This document shows, piece after piece, positions 34,143 through 43,522 of a DNA stretch of 64,000 bases; positions within the stretch are counted from its first letter, which is position 1; the number at the start of each line of letters is the position of its first letter. Below the pieces are notes generated by a model, which saw nothing but the letters and a program-made list of their open reading frames with translations, searched no databases and was not told where the DNA came from. The stretch is taken from the NCBI GenBank assembly GCA_022821065.1, contig JAJEEK010000063.1:1-64000 (forward strand), read 5' to 3'. This stretch comes from Candidatus Poribacteria bacterium. Lineage in GTDB: Bacteria > Poribacteria > WGA-4E > WGA-3G. Both the position numbers and the translations under genes were made by a program.

Positions 34143-35111
34143 TTAATTGGCTTCCCAATACCCGACCGAGACGGAGGAGGGTTGCGGAATAGGATTCGCG
34201 AAGAGTTTTGTTCCGTTTGTACCGTACTTACTGACTTCGCCAGTGAATGTTGCCCCCAGCATATCTGCGACCCAGATGCCGTTATCCGCGGGTGAAAGGG
34301 TTATCGCCACAACAGCCATACCCGCGGGAAATTCACTCATTTTCGTTCCATCCGCTGACAAGTTTATCAACATCGACTGTGATGAAACCACCCAGACACT
34401 ACCATCCTTCGGATTGACCCGCGGGGAAGTCGGACTCGGCATCTCAAGTTTCACGAGTTCTTGACCTGTCGGTGAAACTCGGATGAGCGAGTTAAATTGG
34501 CTATCTGCGACCCATGCATTTCCATCATAATCAACGGCTATACCAGCTTTCGGTTCTTGCATCGTCGGTCCGGTGGCAATTTGCGCGCCGTTTGCATCGT
34601 AACGATTAATAGGGCCGCGTGCATCCGCTACCCAGACACTGCCATCCTTTGGATTCACTGCCACATTGAATCTACCGGTTTCGACATTTGGGTTGCCGCC
34701 TTGTGGTACGATTTGCGCGAGAATTTGTGTTCCATCGCTTGACAGTTTCGATGCCCCGTTTAGCCATGCAACCCAGACGGTGCCGTCGGCTGGATTCACA
34801 GAGATCATGTTTGGTCGTTCAATTGGCGGTGCTTGTATGAATTCTTCCTCTGGGACCTGGGCCGCTTGATCATACCTAAAGACAGCATTCGACGCTGAAA
34901 TAGCGATCCAAGTGACACCATCAGTAGGATTCACCTCTGCAGCACTCGCTTGCGTCAGATTAGGAATGACCGTCGGATCGGCGTTGCCATTCGCATGCAA
35001 TTTGTAAACCGTGTCTCCACCACTGATAACCCAACATTCACCGTTATATTGCCCATAACTGGTAGCAACACACATCACAAATAGTATTGCTACACACAAC
35101 ATTCTTTTCAT
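34143..35111 (-). CDS. Secreted NHL/SMP-30-like beta-propeller
   Basis: A 322-residue exported protein (signal peptide about 1-20). Seven or so repeats carry NPKDGSVWVADARG-type blades, typical of NHL or vgb-like propellers. No catalytic metal ligands of lactonases are apparent, so a binding role is more likely. AGGAG precedes the ATG. It lies about 90 bases upstream of the CARDB-toroid gene in the same direction, so the two may be co-transcribed. Confidence 0.8.
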   Translation of the reverse strand: MKRMLCVAILFVMCVATSYGQYNGECWVISGGDTVYKLHANGNADPTVIPNLTQASAAEVNPTDGVTWIAISASNAVFRYDQAAQVPEEEFIQAPPIERPNMISVNPADGTVWVAWLNGASKLSSDGTQILAQIVPQGGNPNVETGRFNVAVNPKDGSVWVADARGPINRYDANGAQIATGPTMQEPKAGIAVDYDGNAWVADSQFNSLIRVSPTGQELVKLEMPSPTSPRVNPKDGSVWVVSSQSMLINLSADGTKMSEFPAGMAVVAITLSPADNGIWVADMLGATFTGEVSKYGTNGTKLFANPIPQPSSVSVGYWEAN

Positions 35112-35574
35112 AACGAGTATCTCCTGTTTCGTCCTATATTTTAACTAACTTAGAGTTTATGGAATGGAGTCCATGTTTTAAATGTTAGCATATTTCGGTG
35201 TAATTTTCAAGAAATTTTGCACGCTTCCCTGAGACCTTGTGTTATCAGCAAAGAATTTTGTGAGAACAATCTCTAATCACTAAAAACTATGTACAATGTC
35301 TGTAGCAAGTTTCATGCCGATTTGGATAATACTGAGATAATAGTAACCGACTATAGAATATCTACAAATCCTGCACAAAATGGGGCATACTTTAGTTCAA
35401 AATTGCACGAAATAGTGCAGATGTAAACGTCTTTGTCGCACTGACCGTTTAAATTTTTTAGATTGCTGAAATTGGCGTTGTAAGACTCAGAATCCGACTT
35501 TTTTAAGATTTTGCACTCTTTTCACCACCAAATTGCGTCATTAATAGTTAGAAGGACATCATTACGCGAGATTT

Positions 35575-35631
35575 AAGGATCGCGAGCAAGAAGGAACACC
35601 CAAGCAAAAACACTCGCTCCTATAAGAAGAG
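35575..35631. repeat. Repeat C, long-loop copy
   Basis: Arms GATCGCGAGC and ACTCGCTCCTA around a loop that carries AACACCC and AGCAAAAAC; ends AAGAAGAG. The same long loop occurs in the copy at 50715-50773. Confidence 0.65.
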
Positions 35632-35642
35632 ATTATAGCATC

Positions 35643-35680
35643 AAGGATCGCGAGCACAGCTCGCTCCTACAAGAAGAGGC
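35643..35680. repeat. Repeat C, short-loop copy
   Basis: AAGGATCGCGAGC-ACA-GCTCGCTCCTAC followed by AAGAAGAGGC. The compact form of the hairpin, 12 bases after the long-loop copy. Confidence 0.65.
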
Positions 35681-35791
35681 TATTGAAACCATCGGATTGG
35701 GGAATTGTGATTTTTTTTGAAACTTTTTAGGTTCAAGAGTGTCTAATAGGGTAAGAAAGAGAAACTTATGAAATTAAGCGAGGAGATTAGA

Positions 35792-36538
35792 ATGAAACGC
35801 GCACACTTCTATTTGCTTACTTTTTTCGTGGTAGTCCTATTTGTCGGAATCAGTATGGTCAGCATGGCTGAAGATGCAGTTGTCTTAAAAATAGAGATTT
35901 CTGATGTCGTCAGTAATGCCGATGCCCTGCAGATTCGTCGGTTGTTAGAACCGTGGGCCGCCCCAGAGGATATTACGTTTAGCACACCTATTGACAAACA
36001 CGGCAGAACTCGGCTTTTCACGACTGTTGTGGAAGTTAAACCGAGACAAGGCGTTTCTAAGTACAGTGAAACCCATACCTTTGATGTGTACGACATCATG
36101 CGGCAGCTCAACGATTCACGTTTCCGTGGTCGTCATGGACTCGGTAGTGCCCGCGTCCTGAAAACCGATGCGACCCTTCGCGGCGACTTGTTCGCCCATC
36201 CCGGCTTTGGGCGAAGCTACATCCGAAACGTCCCGTCGTGGCGACGCTGGCGCCCCGATACCTCTCATATACAGCATGCGATGACCACTGGGAACCAAGG
36301 GCAGAATTTCGTCTTTGACGCGAGTCCTGAATTTGATCAGATGCGGACGGATGTCGGAAATAACGGGAAACCCGTTGAGGTGCAGGGGGTCGTCACCGGA
36401 TTTGACGGTGCCTATCCAATTATATCAGTGAAGAAATATGCGGTAGGCTACCACTTGAGGAACAAAACATCTGAACCTGAAAACGGAACGGAAACAGAGG
36501 GAAAACCGACTTACGATTATCTTGAAAATCGAGAGTGA
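35792..36538 (+). CDS. Secreted protein of unknown function
   Basis: A 248-residue protein with a clear signal peptide (about 1-24, VVVLFVGISMVSMA). The start at 35792 is preferred to an ATG eight codons upstream because GAGGAG lies 7 bases before it. The N-terminal third (AVVLKIEISDVVSNADALQIRRLLEPWA) has the look of a heavy-metal-associated or ACT-like beta-alpha-beta fold, without a CxxC. The C-terminal half is not recognised. Possibly periplasmic. It converges on the threonine synthase gene with only 7 bases between stops. Confidence 0.65.
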   Translation: MKRAHFYLLTFFVVVLFVGISMVSMAEDAVVLKIEISDVVSNADALQIRRLLEPWAAPEDITFSTPIDKHGRTRLFTTVVEVKPRQGVSKYSETHTFDVYDIMRQLNDSRFRGRHGLGSARVLKTDATLRGDLFAHPGFGRSYIRNVPSWRRWRPDTSHIQHAMTTGNQGQNFVFDASPEFDQMRTDVGNNGKPVEVQGVVTGFDGAYPIISVKKYAVGYHLRNKTSEPENGTETEGKPTYDYLENRE

Positions 36539-36545
36539 TTCTCCT

Positions 36546-37751
36546 TTATGACTGATAGCCGCCGGTATTGAATAACACAACGCGCTCGGAAGATTCAATT
36601 ATCCCGTCCGAGACGAGCTGCTTGAGTGCAGCGACGGTCGCTGCACCTTCGGGACATGTCAAGAGTCCCTCGGTTGTAGGCAGCAATTGCATTGCCTCAC
36701 GGATAGCGTCATCCGTAACTGCAATCGCGGCACCGTTGCTTTTACGAATCGCCTCTAAGATAAGGAAATCACCGATCGCCTGCGGGACGCGTAAACCGCT
36801 CGCGACTGTGTGTGCATCAGCCCACGGCGTTGCTTCAGTTGCGCCTTCTTTCCACGCTTTAACGATTGGTGCACAACCGGTCGATTGCACGGAAATAAAA
36901 CGGGGTCTCTTCTTCCCGATCCACCCAATCGCTTCTAATTCTGCGAAACCTTTCCACATCCCGACAATACCGGTACCGCCGCCTGTAGGATAGATGATGA
37001 CATCCGGTAGTTCCCACTCGAACTGCTCAGCGAGTTCAAATCCCATCGTCTTCTTGCCTTCAACACGGTACGGTTCTTTAAGGGTTGACACATCAAACCA
37101 CCCTTCACGCGTCTTCCGCTCTGCTACGATTCTTCCTGCGTCGTTGATTAAACCGTCGATCAATGTGACATTCGCTCCTGAGAGTTGACAGGTCTCTTTG
37201 TTAAAAGCAGGTGTGTCTTTTGGCATGAAGATGTGTGCGGTTATACCAGCGGCGGCGGCATAAGCAGCGAGTGCCGTAGCGGCGTTGCCAGCAGAGGGAA
37301 TTGCCAATTGGGTTAATCCGAGGGACTTCGCCTTCGATACTGCCATCGCCAAGCCGCGTGCTTTGAAACTACCGGTAGGCAGCCGCGATTCGTCCTTCAC
37401 CCATACCTCTGACAGTCCAAACCTTTCGCCCAATCTTTTCGTGTGGATGAGCGGTGTCATCGTCTCCCCAAGTGTTACGATATCCGCTGGATTAGATATA
37501 GGCAAGAGTTCCGAATAACGCCAGAGTGATGCGGGTCTTGACAGGAGAGCGTCGGGAGTCCATTTCCCTGATAGTTGTTCAAGCGCGTAACGGGCAAGTA
37601 GCGGCTTTCCACAGGAACTACAGACGTTCTGAGGTGTCGTGTGCGGATAGGTTTCACCACACCTGCTACATTCAAGTCTTTCTAATTTTCCTTGCGGTTC
37701 AGTAGGGTGGATTGGGGTTTTTATGTCCATTTTCGTAGAATAAAATTTCAT
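36546..37751 (-). CDS. thrC: Threonine synthase
   Basis: A 401-residue PLP enzyme that converts O-phosphohomoserine to threonine. The N-terminus has a zinc-ribbon-like LECSRCGETYP...CSSCGKP segment (about 27-50), typical of the plant/archaeal branch. The PLP lysine is in TGSFKARG (Lys130), and PTGGGTGIVG is the phosphate-binding loop. No ribosome site is obvious; a start at the ATG seven codons in is possible. It follows the carbamoyltransferase gene by about 29 bases in a likely amino-acid biosynthesis unit. Confidence 0.9.
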   Translation of the reverse strand: MKFYSTKMDIKTPIHPTEPQGKLERLECSRCGETYPHTTPQNVCSSCGKPLLARYALEQLSGKWTPDALLSRPASLWRYSELLPISNPADIVTLGETMTPLIHTKRLGERFGLSEVWVKDESRLPTGSFKARGLAMAVSKAKSLGLTQLAIPSAGNAATALAAYAAAAGITAHIFMPKDTPAFNKETCQLSGANVTLIDGLINDAGRIVAERKTREGWFDVSTLKEPYRVEGKKTMGFELAEQFEWELPDVIIYPTGGGTGIVGMWKGFAELEAIGWIGKKRPRFISVQSTGCAPIVKAWKEGATEATPWADAHTVASGLRVPQAIGDFLILEAIRKSNGAAIAVTDDAIREAMQLLPTTEGLLTCPEGAATVAALKQLVSDGIIESSERVVLFNTGGYQS

Positions 37752-37780
37752 CTAATATGCATCAAAATTCTGAATATGGG

Positions 37781-38719
37781 TTAGGCTTGGGCAAGCAGTT
37801 TAAGAACGATCGCTTTCATGCTATGGAGGCGGTTCTCGGACTGGTCAAAGATAATTGAACGTTCATCGTTGACGAGTTCACCTACGATTTCGTAGCCGTG
37901 ATGTGCCGGGAGGCAGTGCATAATCTTGCAATCGTGTGCCTTCAACAGTTCGGAATTCAATTGATACGGCATCATCTTTTTTAGCCGACGCTCGCGCTCT
38001 TCAGCAAAAGCCGGATCCGTGAAGAACTCCATATCCACCCAGGTATCGGTATAGACGACATCGCTTTCAGCGATAATTTTTTCAAGCACATCTCCGACAT
38101 CTGCAGTATCCGTATCAAGGGTCTTATAGAGTCCTTTTCGAGCGGCTGCGTCCCATAACTTCTTATCAACGGCAGCGGGGTTCACTTCCGGTGCGACGAC
38201 AGTTACTTCGACGCCGACCTTCATACCGGCAGCGATCAGCGAGTTACAGACGTTGTTATGTACACCAACAAAACATAATTTAATCCCTTCCAACCTACCA
38301 AAATGTTCCTGTATCGTCATCAGGTCACCGAGTGCCTGCGTCGGGTGGTATTTATCACAACAACCGTTGATAATTGGTACGGTCGCGGCGGCGGCAGCTG
38401 TAACGAGTTCATCGTGTTTCAAGAACCGAGCCAAGATAATATCAACGTACGCCGATAGGACGCGCATCTCATCACCGAGGTCTGCCAACGCAAAGTTTGT
38501 CGTGCGCCAGTCGAGGTAGTGCGCGTGCCCGCCGAGTTGCGTAATACCGATTTCACCGGCGCAGCGCGTTCGCGTGGAGGTTTTTTGGAAAAGCAGACAG
38601 AGACTTTTACCACCGACAGCATGCCTGTACTTTTCGGGGTATCTTTTCATATTTAGGCTGTCTTCAACCGTTTCAAGGATGTCTGTTTCTGACCAAGGGC
38701 TTAGTGTAATTAGGTGCAT
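37781..38719 (-). CDS. argF: Ornithine carbamoyltransferase
   Basis: A 312-residue enzyme that makes citrulline from ornithine and carbamoyl phosphate. It has the phosphate loop STRTR (FQKTSTRTRC), the HPTQALGDL segment and the C-terminal MHCLPAHHGYE ornithine site. The start at 38719 is set by GGAGG 6 bases upstream; the frame extends 11 codons further without support. An acetylornithine or other carbamoyl acceptor cannot be excluded from sequence alone, since the acceptor loop reads differently from E. coli ArgF. It precedes thrC. Confidence 0.85.
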   Translation of the reverse strand: MHLITLSPWSETDILETVEDSLNMKRYPEKYRHAVGGKSLCLLFQKTSTRTRCAGEIGITQLGGHAHYLDWRTTNFALADLGDEMRVLSAYVDIILARFLKHDELVTAAAAATVPIINGCCDKYHPTQALGDLMTIQEHFGRLEGIKLCFVGVHNNVCNSLIAAGMKVGVEVTVVAPEVNPAAVDKKLWDAAARKGLYKTLDTDTADVGDVLEKIIAESDVVYTDTWVDMEFFTDPAFAEERERRLKKMMPYQLNSELLKAHDCKIMHCLPAHHGYEIVGELVNDERSIIFDQSENRLHSMKAIVLKLLAQA

Positions 38720-39022
38720 AGTTACCTCCACAGTGGGCTTGGAAACCGGCACGCGGTCTCTTTTTTAGTGCCGATGTTAAATAGGAAACCATAATTATAC
38801 CGAACTTTTTAAGATATGTCAAATATTTTCTATCCGTTAGGCAGGGCCATTCAATTTTAAGAAATTATTGGGTTTAGCGTCCTTTTCCAGGGTCCGGTGC
38901 GAAAATCTAGCGAAATGCTGCGAAATGCTGCGAAAATTTCAGCGGTTTAATTTGGATTTCCCCAGATTTATAACATAATATATATTAAATATTAACATCT
39001 GTGAATCGGTTTTGATTTTCGT
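38720..39022. other. Gene-free interval between argF and the restriction gene
   Basis: About 300 bases. It includes a short direct repeat (GCGAAATGCT twice, then GCGAAAATTT, near 38911-38942) and an AT-rich end. No gene, RNA or terminator was recognised. Confidence 0.4.
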
Positions 39023-42000
39023 TTATAGGTGTTCAGGTAATCCGTTAACAATGTCTACCGTCTCTAAACTGACTGTGATAACCTGGCCAATTAAACGGAG
39101 GATATACTCGGGATCTTCATTGCGATTGGGATCGTTCTTGATTCCGCTCCGTTTGTCTATCTTCACACGATACTGATCTACAACCCATTCCAACGCTGAA
39201 CGATTTCCCAGCCGATATTCAAACACTTCAGGCGGGATGCCCTCCAATGTGAGGAAGTCATTGTATGTCAACTGCGTCTTGTCTTTAGAGAATTTCATTC
39301 GTTCTACATGCAGATTGACTTGCATGCCGGGTGTCTCGATCATTTCAAGTTTATCGTATTGGGGTTGGGATTCGTAGGTGACGTGGAGGTTTGCCAACCG
39401 CGCGCCTGCCTTCGCAAATGCCCAGAACTCTTCGGCGAAAGGGATATGCGGTAAGTCTCGTTTGAGGTTTTCTTGATACCGCTTGCGATAATCGGGCTGA
39501 TGCAGGAGTCCGTAGGTATAGTGGAAGATGTCCCATTTAGTGATGGTGTCATCTTTGTAGTGTTTTTGAAACTGCGTCAATGCCCAATCGGTGATATTTT
39601 CGCGGCGATTAGTGCCATCCTCATCGTAGGTGTAGAATGGAAAACATTGGGAAGTTCCTGTTAAATGCAATTCTGGAATTATATCAACTAACAACGCGTG
39701 AAAAATGTCGTTTGTGCCAGGTGAACTAACACAAATGACCTGATTTTTCTTCTCAGTTGCAGGCGTAGGAAAAATAGAAGGGAAAACATAAACCCTCTGG
39801 TTCATTAACCTATCAAAGTAAAGATACGATTTGGTAAAAGGACGGTAGAGAGAGGTTCTCACTTTTTCCGGTGAAAAATCAATCAATTCGCTGTTTTTGA
39901 GCTCCGATTTCAGTCTATCTGTCCATTTAATCTTGGTGTTATCGGGGTTAACAAAATCATTGACATTTACCGTCCGATCCGTCCGCTGTTCCCATCGTGC
40001 TGTCTCCGCGTTATAGAACGCTATCATCTTTGTCATATTTTCAGTCAGTGCAGTTGGGCTAGGATTGTATGCCCAAGCATCACGGCTCGTTGTCACGCCT
40101 CTGCTGTAACTCTTAAAAATCGCTCCGACTGCCATATCCTTCGCCATTTTTGTTGCTTTGCTTCCGATTGGCATAAAGGTGTCAAATTCTGTGCGAAGAT
40201 CCCCTGTGAGCCATGTATGTCGCTTATCAGGTTTCAATTCCTGCCCGTCTATATTGCCAACATGCTGCCTCTCCTCCAGAAATGCAAAGGTGCGCGCTTT
40301 ACTCCACATTGCCATTTCATCGTTATAGAAAATCCGCGCGCCAGCCTCTTTTCTATATTGCTTTGATTTCACCAGAACATTGATACTCACACCGATCTGA
40401 ATACCGAAGACATTAGAGTCTGCAGGGTGCCGTTTGCGAATGTTCCCTCCTAAATCCAGAATATAGAGTGTGTCAAATTCTTCGGCGAGGTGCTTGCGCA
40501 TCCCATCAAACGAGGTTCCATCAAGAAAGTTGTGGTTAGTAATAAACACAACAATCCCTTCTTCTCCCAACTTATCTGTTGCCCAGCGAATCGCTTTGAC
40601 GTACGGATCATAAAGTGAATTTTTCAGTTGTGCCCTGGAGTCGGCTGCATACGTGTTCCGCACCCGCGTGTCAACCGCTACATGTCGCCGATTCCTGTTG
40701 TTATCGTTCTCGTTTTTCTGCCCAGCGTTGTAAGGCGGATTGCCGATAACGACGAACATTGGGGTCCCTCTCTGCTCCTCAACCCGAAGTGTATTCTCCG
40801 GTGTAAAAAAGGAAAACTGTCCTGTCTGGTGGGGCGCGTCCATCAAATCTACCGTATCAAACGTATCTACGAAACAGATATGTGGAAATGGCTCATAATC
40901 GCCTGTTTTCTCAAAATAGGCGTGTTCAATGTTTAGGCTTGCAATGTAATAGGGGAGCAGCATCACCTCGTTGCAGTGGAGCTCCTCTCGGTATTTTTGT
41001 GGCAGTCGTCTGCCTTGAATTTCTTGCATGAGGCGTACGATAAAGTTGCCGGTGCCGACGAAGGGATCGATAATGTGAACTCCCATATCGGAGAGTGACC
41101 GTCCGAACTCGGTTTTAAGAACGTGTTCAACGCTTTTCACCATGAAATCTACGATCGGCTGTGGTGTATAGACGATACCGTGCGTGTCGGCAACCTTCAC
41201 CGAAAAACCTTGAAAAAACTGTTCATAGACAGTATTCAAGAACGACTGTTTCTGTGAGAAATCGGTGATAGTCGCAGCGGTTTTCTCAATTGCAATGTAG
41301 AAAGGATTTAGGGGACGCAGGAACTCGGAACGGCTTGGGGAACGCTGCGTAAGGACGTGGATTACCTTCTCAATTTCTTGGGCGACGATGTTTCTATTGG
41401 TAAAATCGGGATTATCAAAAACTGTGCGGAAAATCCGCTCGGTGAGGAGATGTTGAATCAGCATCTCCTCCACTTGTGCCTCAGTGAGGTTTGGGTCAAT
41501 AGCGGCTCGGCACTGCTGATGAAAATTCGCAAATGCTTGTCGAAAAGACGGGTTATCCTGCATCTCGGTCTCAACACGCTTCGCGACACCACGTCCGAGT
41601 ACTGGCACCTTCTCCCGAAATTCTTCCACCGCGGCATACCAATCGACGATGTTTTCTTCTTCATAGGCAAAGAAGGTGTTCAACAGATCGATAAGATTCT
41701 TTGGATCCGTCAGATCACAATCAAGGCGGAGGTGCTCGTTCTGATAGAGGAGGGCGCGGTTCGGCGATTGAATAATGATATTTTTAAACGGATATCCTGC
41801 TTCCGATTTCCGCTGCGCTTCGGTCGGGAGATCGTCCTGCGTATCCTTTGCTTCCCAGTGTCCGTGTGGCAAGTCGAAAGCATCAACGACTTCGCCATCT
41901 AACTGGATGCGTCTGTTCGCTTTTGTGTAGCGTGTCTTTTCACAAACAAGGATGAGGTCTGCTTGTCGGCAATAGTGTTGGAGGAGCGTTTGGAATGCGG

Positions 42001-42106
42001 TTCGGACTGCACCTTCGTGCTTCGCGCCGATTTTCGTGTATGCTTCGAGTTCTGCATAGTAGTTTTTGATGGGTTTATGTGTCGGTTTGATATTATGTGT
42101 CGGCAT
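39023..42106 (-). CDS. Single-chain restriction-modification enzyme (type ISP-like, no helicase)
   Basis: A 1027-residue protein. The N-terminal nuclease of the Mrr/PD-(D/E)xK type has Asp75 and Glu85-x-Lys87 (HWEAKDTQ). A helical linker (about 120-340) leads to an N6-adenine methyltransferase with SAM motif DPFVGTGNF (347-355) and catalytic NPPY (456-459), followed by a C-terminal target-recognition region like the type ISP specificity domain. True type ISP enzymes such as LlaGI are about 1500-1600 residues and carry a superfamily 2 helicase between nuclease and methyltransferase; no Walker A is present here, so it probably acts like a type IIG enzyme. It stands alone. Confidence 0.85.
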   Translation of the reverse strand: MPTHNIKPTHKPIKNYYAELEAYTKIGAKHEGAVRTAFQTLLQHYCRQADLILVCEKTRYTKANRRIQLDGEVVDAFDLPHGHWEAKDTQDDLPTEAQRKSEAGYPFKNIIIQSPNRALLYQNEHLRLDCDLTDPKNLIDLLNTFFAYEEENIVDWYAAVEEFREKVPVLGRGVAKRVETEMQDNPSFRQAFANFHQQCRAAIDPNLTEAQVEEMLIQHLLTERIFRTVFDNPDFTNRNIVAQEIEKVIHVLTQRSPSRSEFLRPLNPFYIAIEKTAATITDFSQKQSFLNTVYEQFFQGFSVKVADTHGIVYTPQPIVDFMVKSVEHVLKTEFGRSLSDMGVHIIDPFVGTGNFIVRLMQEIQGRRLPQKYREELHCNEVMLLPYYIASLNIEHAYFEKTGDYEPFPHICFVDTFDTVDLMDAPHQTGQFSFFTPENTLRVEEQRGTPMFVVIGNPPYNAGQKNENDNNRNRRHVAVDTRVRNTYAADSRAQLKNSLYDPYVKAIRWATDKLGEEGIVVFITNHNFLDGTSFDGMRKHLAEEFDTLYILDLGGNIRKRHPADSNVFGIQIGVSINVLVKSKQYRKEAGARIFYNDEMAMWSKARTFAFLEERQHVGNIDGQELKPDKRHTWLTGDLRTEFDTFMPIGSKATKMAKDMAVGAIFKSYSRGVTTSRDAWAYNPSPTALTENMTKMIAFYNAETARWEQRTDRTVNVNDFVNPDNTKIKWTDRLKSELKNSELIDFSPEKVRTSLYRPFTKSYLYFDRLMNQRVYVFPSIFPTPATEKKNQVICVSSPGTNDIFHALLVDIIPELHLTGTSQCFPFYTYDEDGTNRRENITDWALTQFQKHYKDDTITKWDIFHYTYGLLHQPDYRKRYQENLKRDLPHIPFAEEFWAFAKAGARLANLHVTYESQPQYDKLEMIETPGMQVNLHVERMKFSKDKTQLTYNDFLTLEGIPPEVFEYRLGNRSALEWVVDQYRVKIDKRSGIKNDPNRNEDPEYILRLIGQVITVSLETVDIVNGLPEHL

Positions 42107-42182
42107 CGCGTTTCTCCACGTGGCGTTGGCAATCGGATTTAAGATATAGTAAAACCCACAATTACTTGGATACTCACAAAAT

Positions 42183-42203
42183 GGCGAGGATACAATCCTC
42201 GCC
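42183..42203. terminator. Hairpin between malate dehydrogenase and restriction genes
   Basis: GGCGAGGAT-ACA-ATCCTCGCC, 9-bp perfect stem, 50 bases after the stop of the dehydrogenase gene (-). No T-tract follows; it belongs to the same GGCGAGG hairpin family as 5121-5146 and 63391-63438. Confidence 0.5.
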
Positions 42204-42253
42204 TGCAGTGAGAGTGGTTTGGTCCCTGACGAACTGTAAACTTATTTTAGATT

Positions 42254-43324
42254 TTACTGTCGGTTCCATGGGATTTCCACATCTAACTCGTCGGCGAGTT
42301 TCTCAATTTCTTGCACGGGCTGCTTGTGTAGCGGAATCCCGTTTGCGAGACGTTCTTGCGTCAACTCCCATTCAATCTCACCGGGTAAGGTGACACGGTC
42401 AAAGCCACTGCGGGGTGTCGCCTGACGCGTCATCTGAATCTGACGGTCAATTTCCGCTTTGAATTCTGCAACGTCGGTAAAACTGGCAATATTAATCGCA
42501 AAGAAAAAGTGCGCCGATACGCGCTTTTCAAGGGGAGCGTCTCCAGGCTGAAACCGTTTGTTGATACCCATCAATCCACCGCTTAACGGACCGCATAAGA
42601 TATCCATTACAATTGCTAAGGCAGAACCTTTCGGGCCTGCGGCGGGTAGGATAGCGGCGACTTTCGTCGGATCATCGGTTTCGTTGCCATCTGCGTCGAG
42701 TGCCCATCCCAACGGGATTTTCTGTTGGTATAATCTTGCAGTCCCAATCCGTCCAGCAGCAGCGGCACCGCACGCCATATCTAACACAATCGGCGGTTCT
42801 TCACCCGCAGGGATCGCAAAGGAGAACGCGTTATTGCCGATCGAAGTGCTTCTGGCACCGTGGACAGCGACGTTCACACCGAGTCCGTTGGTCGTTGCGA
42901 AACCGATCATATCGTGTGGAATCGCGCGTATCGCATGGCTTGAGGCAGCTCCAAAGTGATTGCTATTCCGAACAATTGCCACACCTATCGAAACGGACTT
43001 CGCCTTTTCAATAGCGATATTCATTGCTCGGATACCGACGAGATGTCCTAACCCGCGGTCGCCATCTAACAAGACAGAGGCGGGGTTATCCTCAAGTGTT
43101 TGAAGGTTCGGATTCGGATTGATACTTCCACTGATAACGCCTCGGACATAACCCGGCACGGCACGTGTCGCGTGTGAGTGAACCCCACGTAAGTCCATCA
43201 GGACCTGCATTTCAGCGATGGTATCTGCATCGGATTGTGCAACACCGACTTTCTGGTAGAGTTGGCTACAGACGTTTTGCAATGCTGTTGCGTTGATGAT
43301 TACTTCCTGTTCGTGTTGATTCAT
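42254..43324 (-). CDS. Ldh family malate/L-lactate dehydrogenase
   Basis: A 356-residue NAD(P)-dependent dehydrogenase of the type 2 malate/L-lactate/ureidoglycolate family. Recognised by GVHSHATRAVPGYV (about 46-59), RNSNHFGAA (catalytic His region), GNNAFSFAIPAG and GPKGSALAI. The start at 43324 has GGGGGT upstream and matches the usual family N-terminus; the frame extends 22 codons further. The substrate is probably a 2-hydroxyacid such as malate or sulfolactate, which would fit the sulfur theme, but this is a guess. Confidence 0.85.
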   Translation of the reverse strand: MNQHEQEVIINATALQNVCSQLYQKVGVAQSDADTIAEMQVLMDLRGVHSHATRAVPGYVRGVISGSINPNPNLQTLEDNPASVLLDGDRGLGHLVGIRAMNIAIEKAKSVSIGVAIVRNSNHFGAASSHAIRAIPHDMIGFATTNGLGVNVAVHGARSTSIGNNAFSFAIPAGEEPPIVLDMACGAAAAGRIGTARLYQQKIPLGWALDADGNETDDPTKVAAILPAAGPKGSALAIVMDILCGPLSGGLMGINKRFQPGDAPLEKRVSAHFFFAINIASFTDVAEFKAEIDRQIQMTRQATPRSGFDRVTLPGEIEWELTQERLANGIPLHKQPVQEIEKLADELDVEIPWNRQ

Positions 43325-43427
43325 GGCTATAGACCCCCTATCACGATTTGAGAGTGCTACCATTTTAGCAAACCCGGTATAAAAAAGCAAATTTTGTCAA
43401 GCACATCAAGTGCTCTTCATTATTTCC

Positions 43428-43457
43428 TTGACTTTATCTAAAAAGTTGTGGTACTAT
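43428..43457 (+). promoter_or_regulatory. Sigma70-type promoter
   Basis: TTGACT (43428-43433), an 18-base spacer and TACTAT (43452-43457), about 65 bases before the DUF1592 gene at 43523. Confidence 0.5.
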
Positions 43458-43522
43458 TTATTATACACAGCAATCACCAATAAACACATACACCCAATTC
43501 TGCAGCTTGGTGGAGTTTACCG

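Larger units (their letters stand above)
35112..35791. other. Gene-free interval with repeats
   Basis: About 680 bases without a credible gene. The proximal part is the leader of the NHL gene (-). There is an AT-rich middle with a small TGCAC/GTGCA hairpin near 35413. Two copies of repeat C follow. The distal end is the leader of the gene at 35792. No RNA gene was recognised. Confidence 0.5.

Noticed and set aside
35575..35680. Two similar repeats 12 bases apart as a possible minimal CRISPR.
   Set aside because: The units differ in length, are hairpins with variable loops, and the same element occurs singly at 50715; no cas genes are present.
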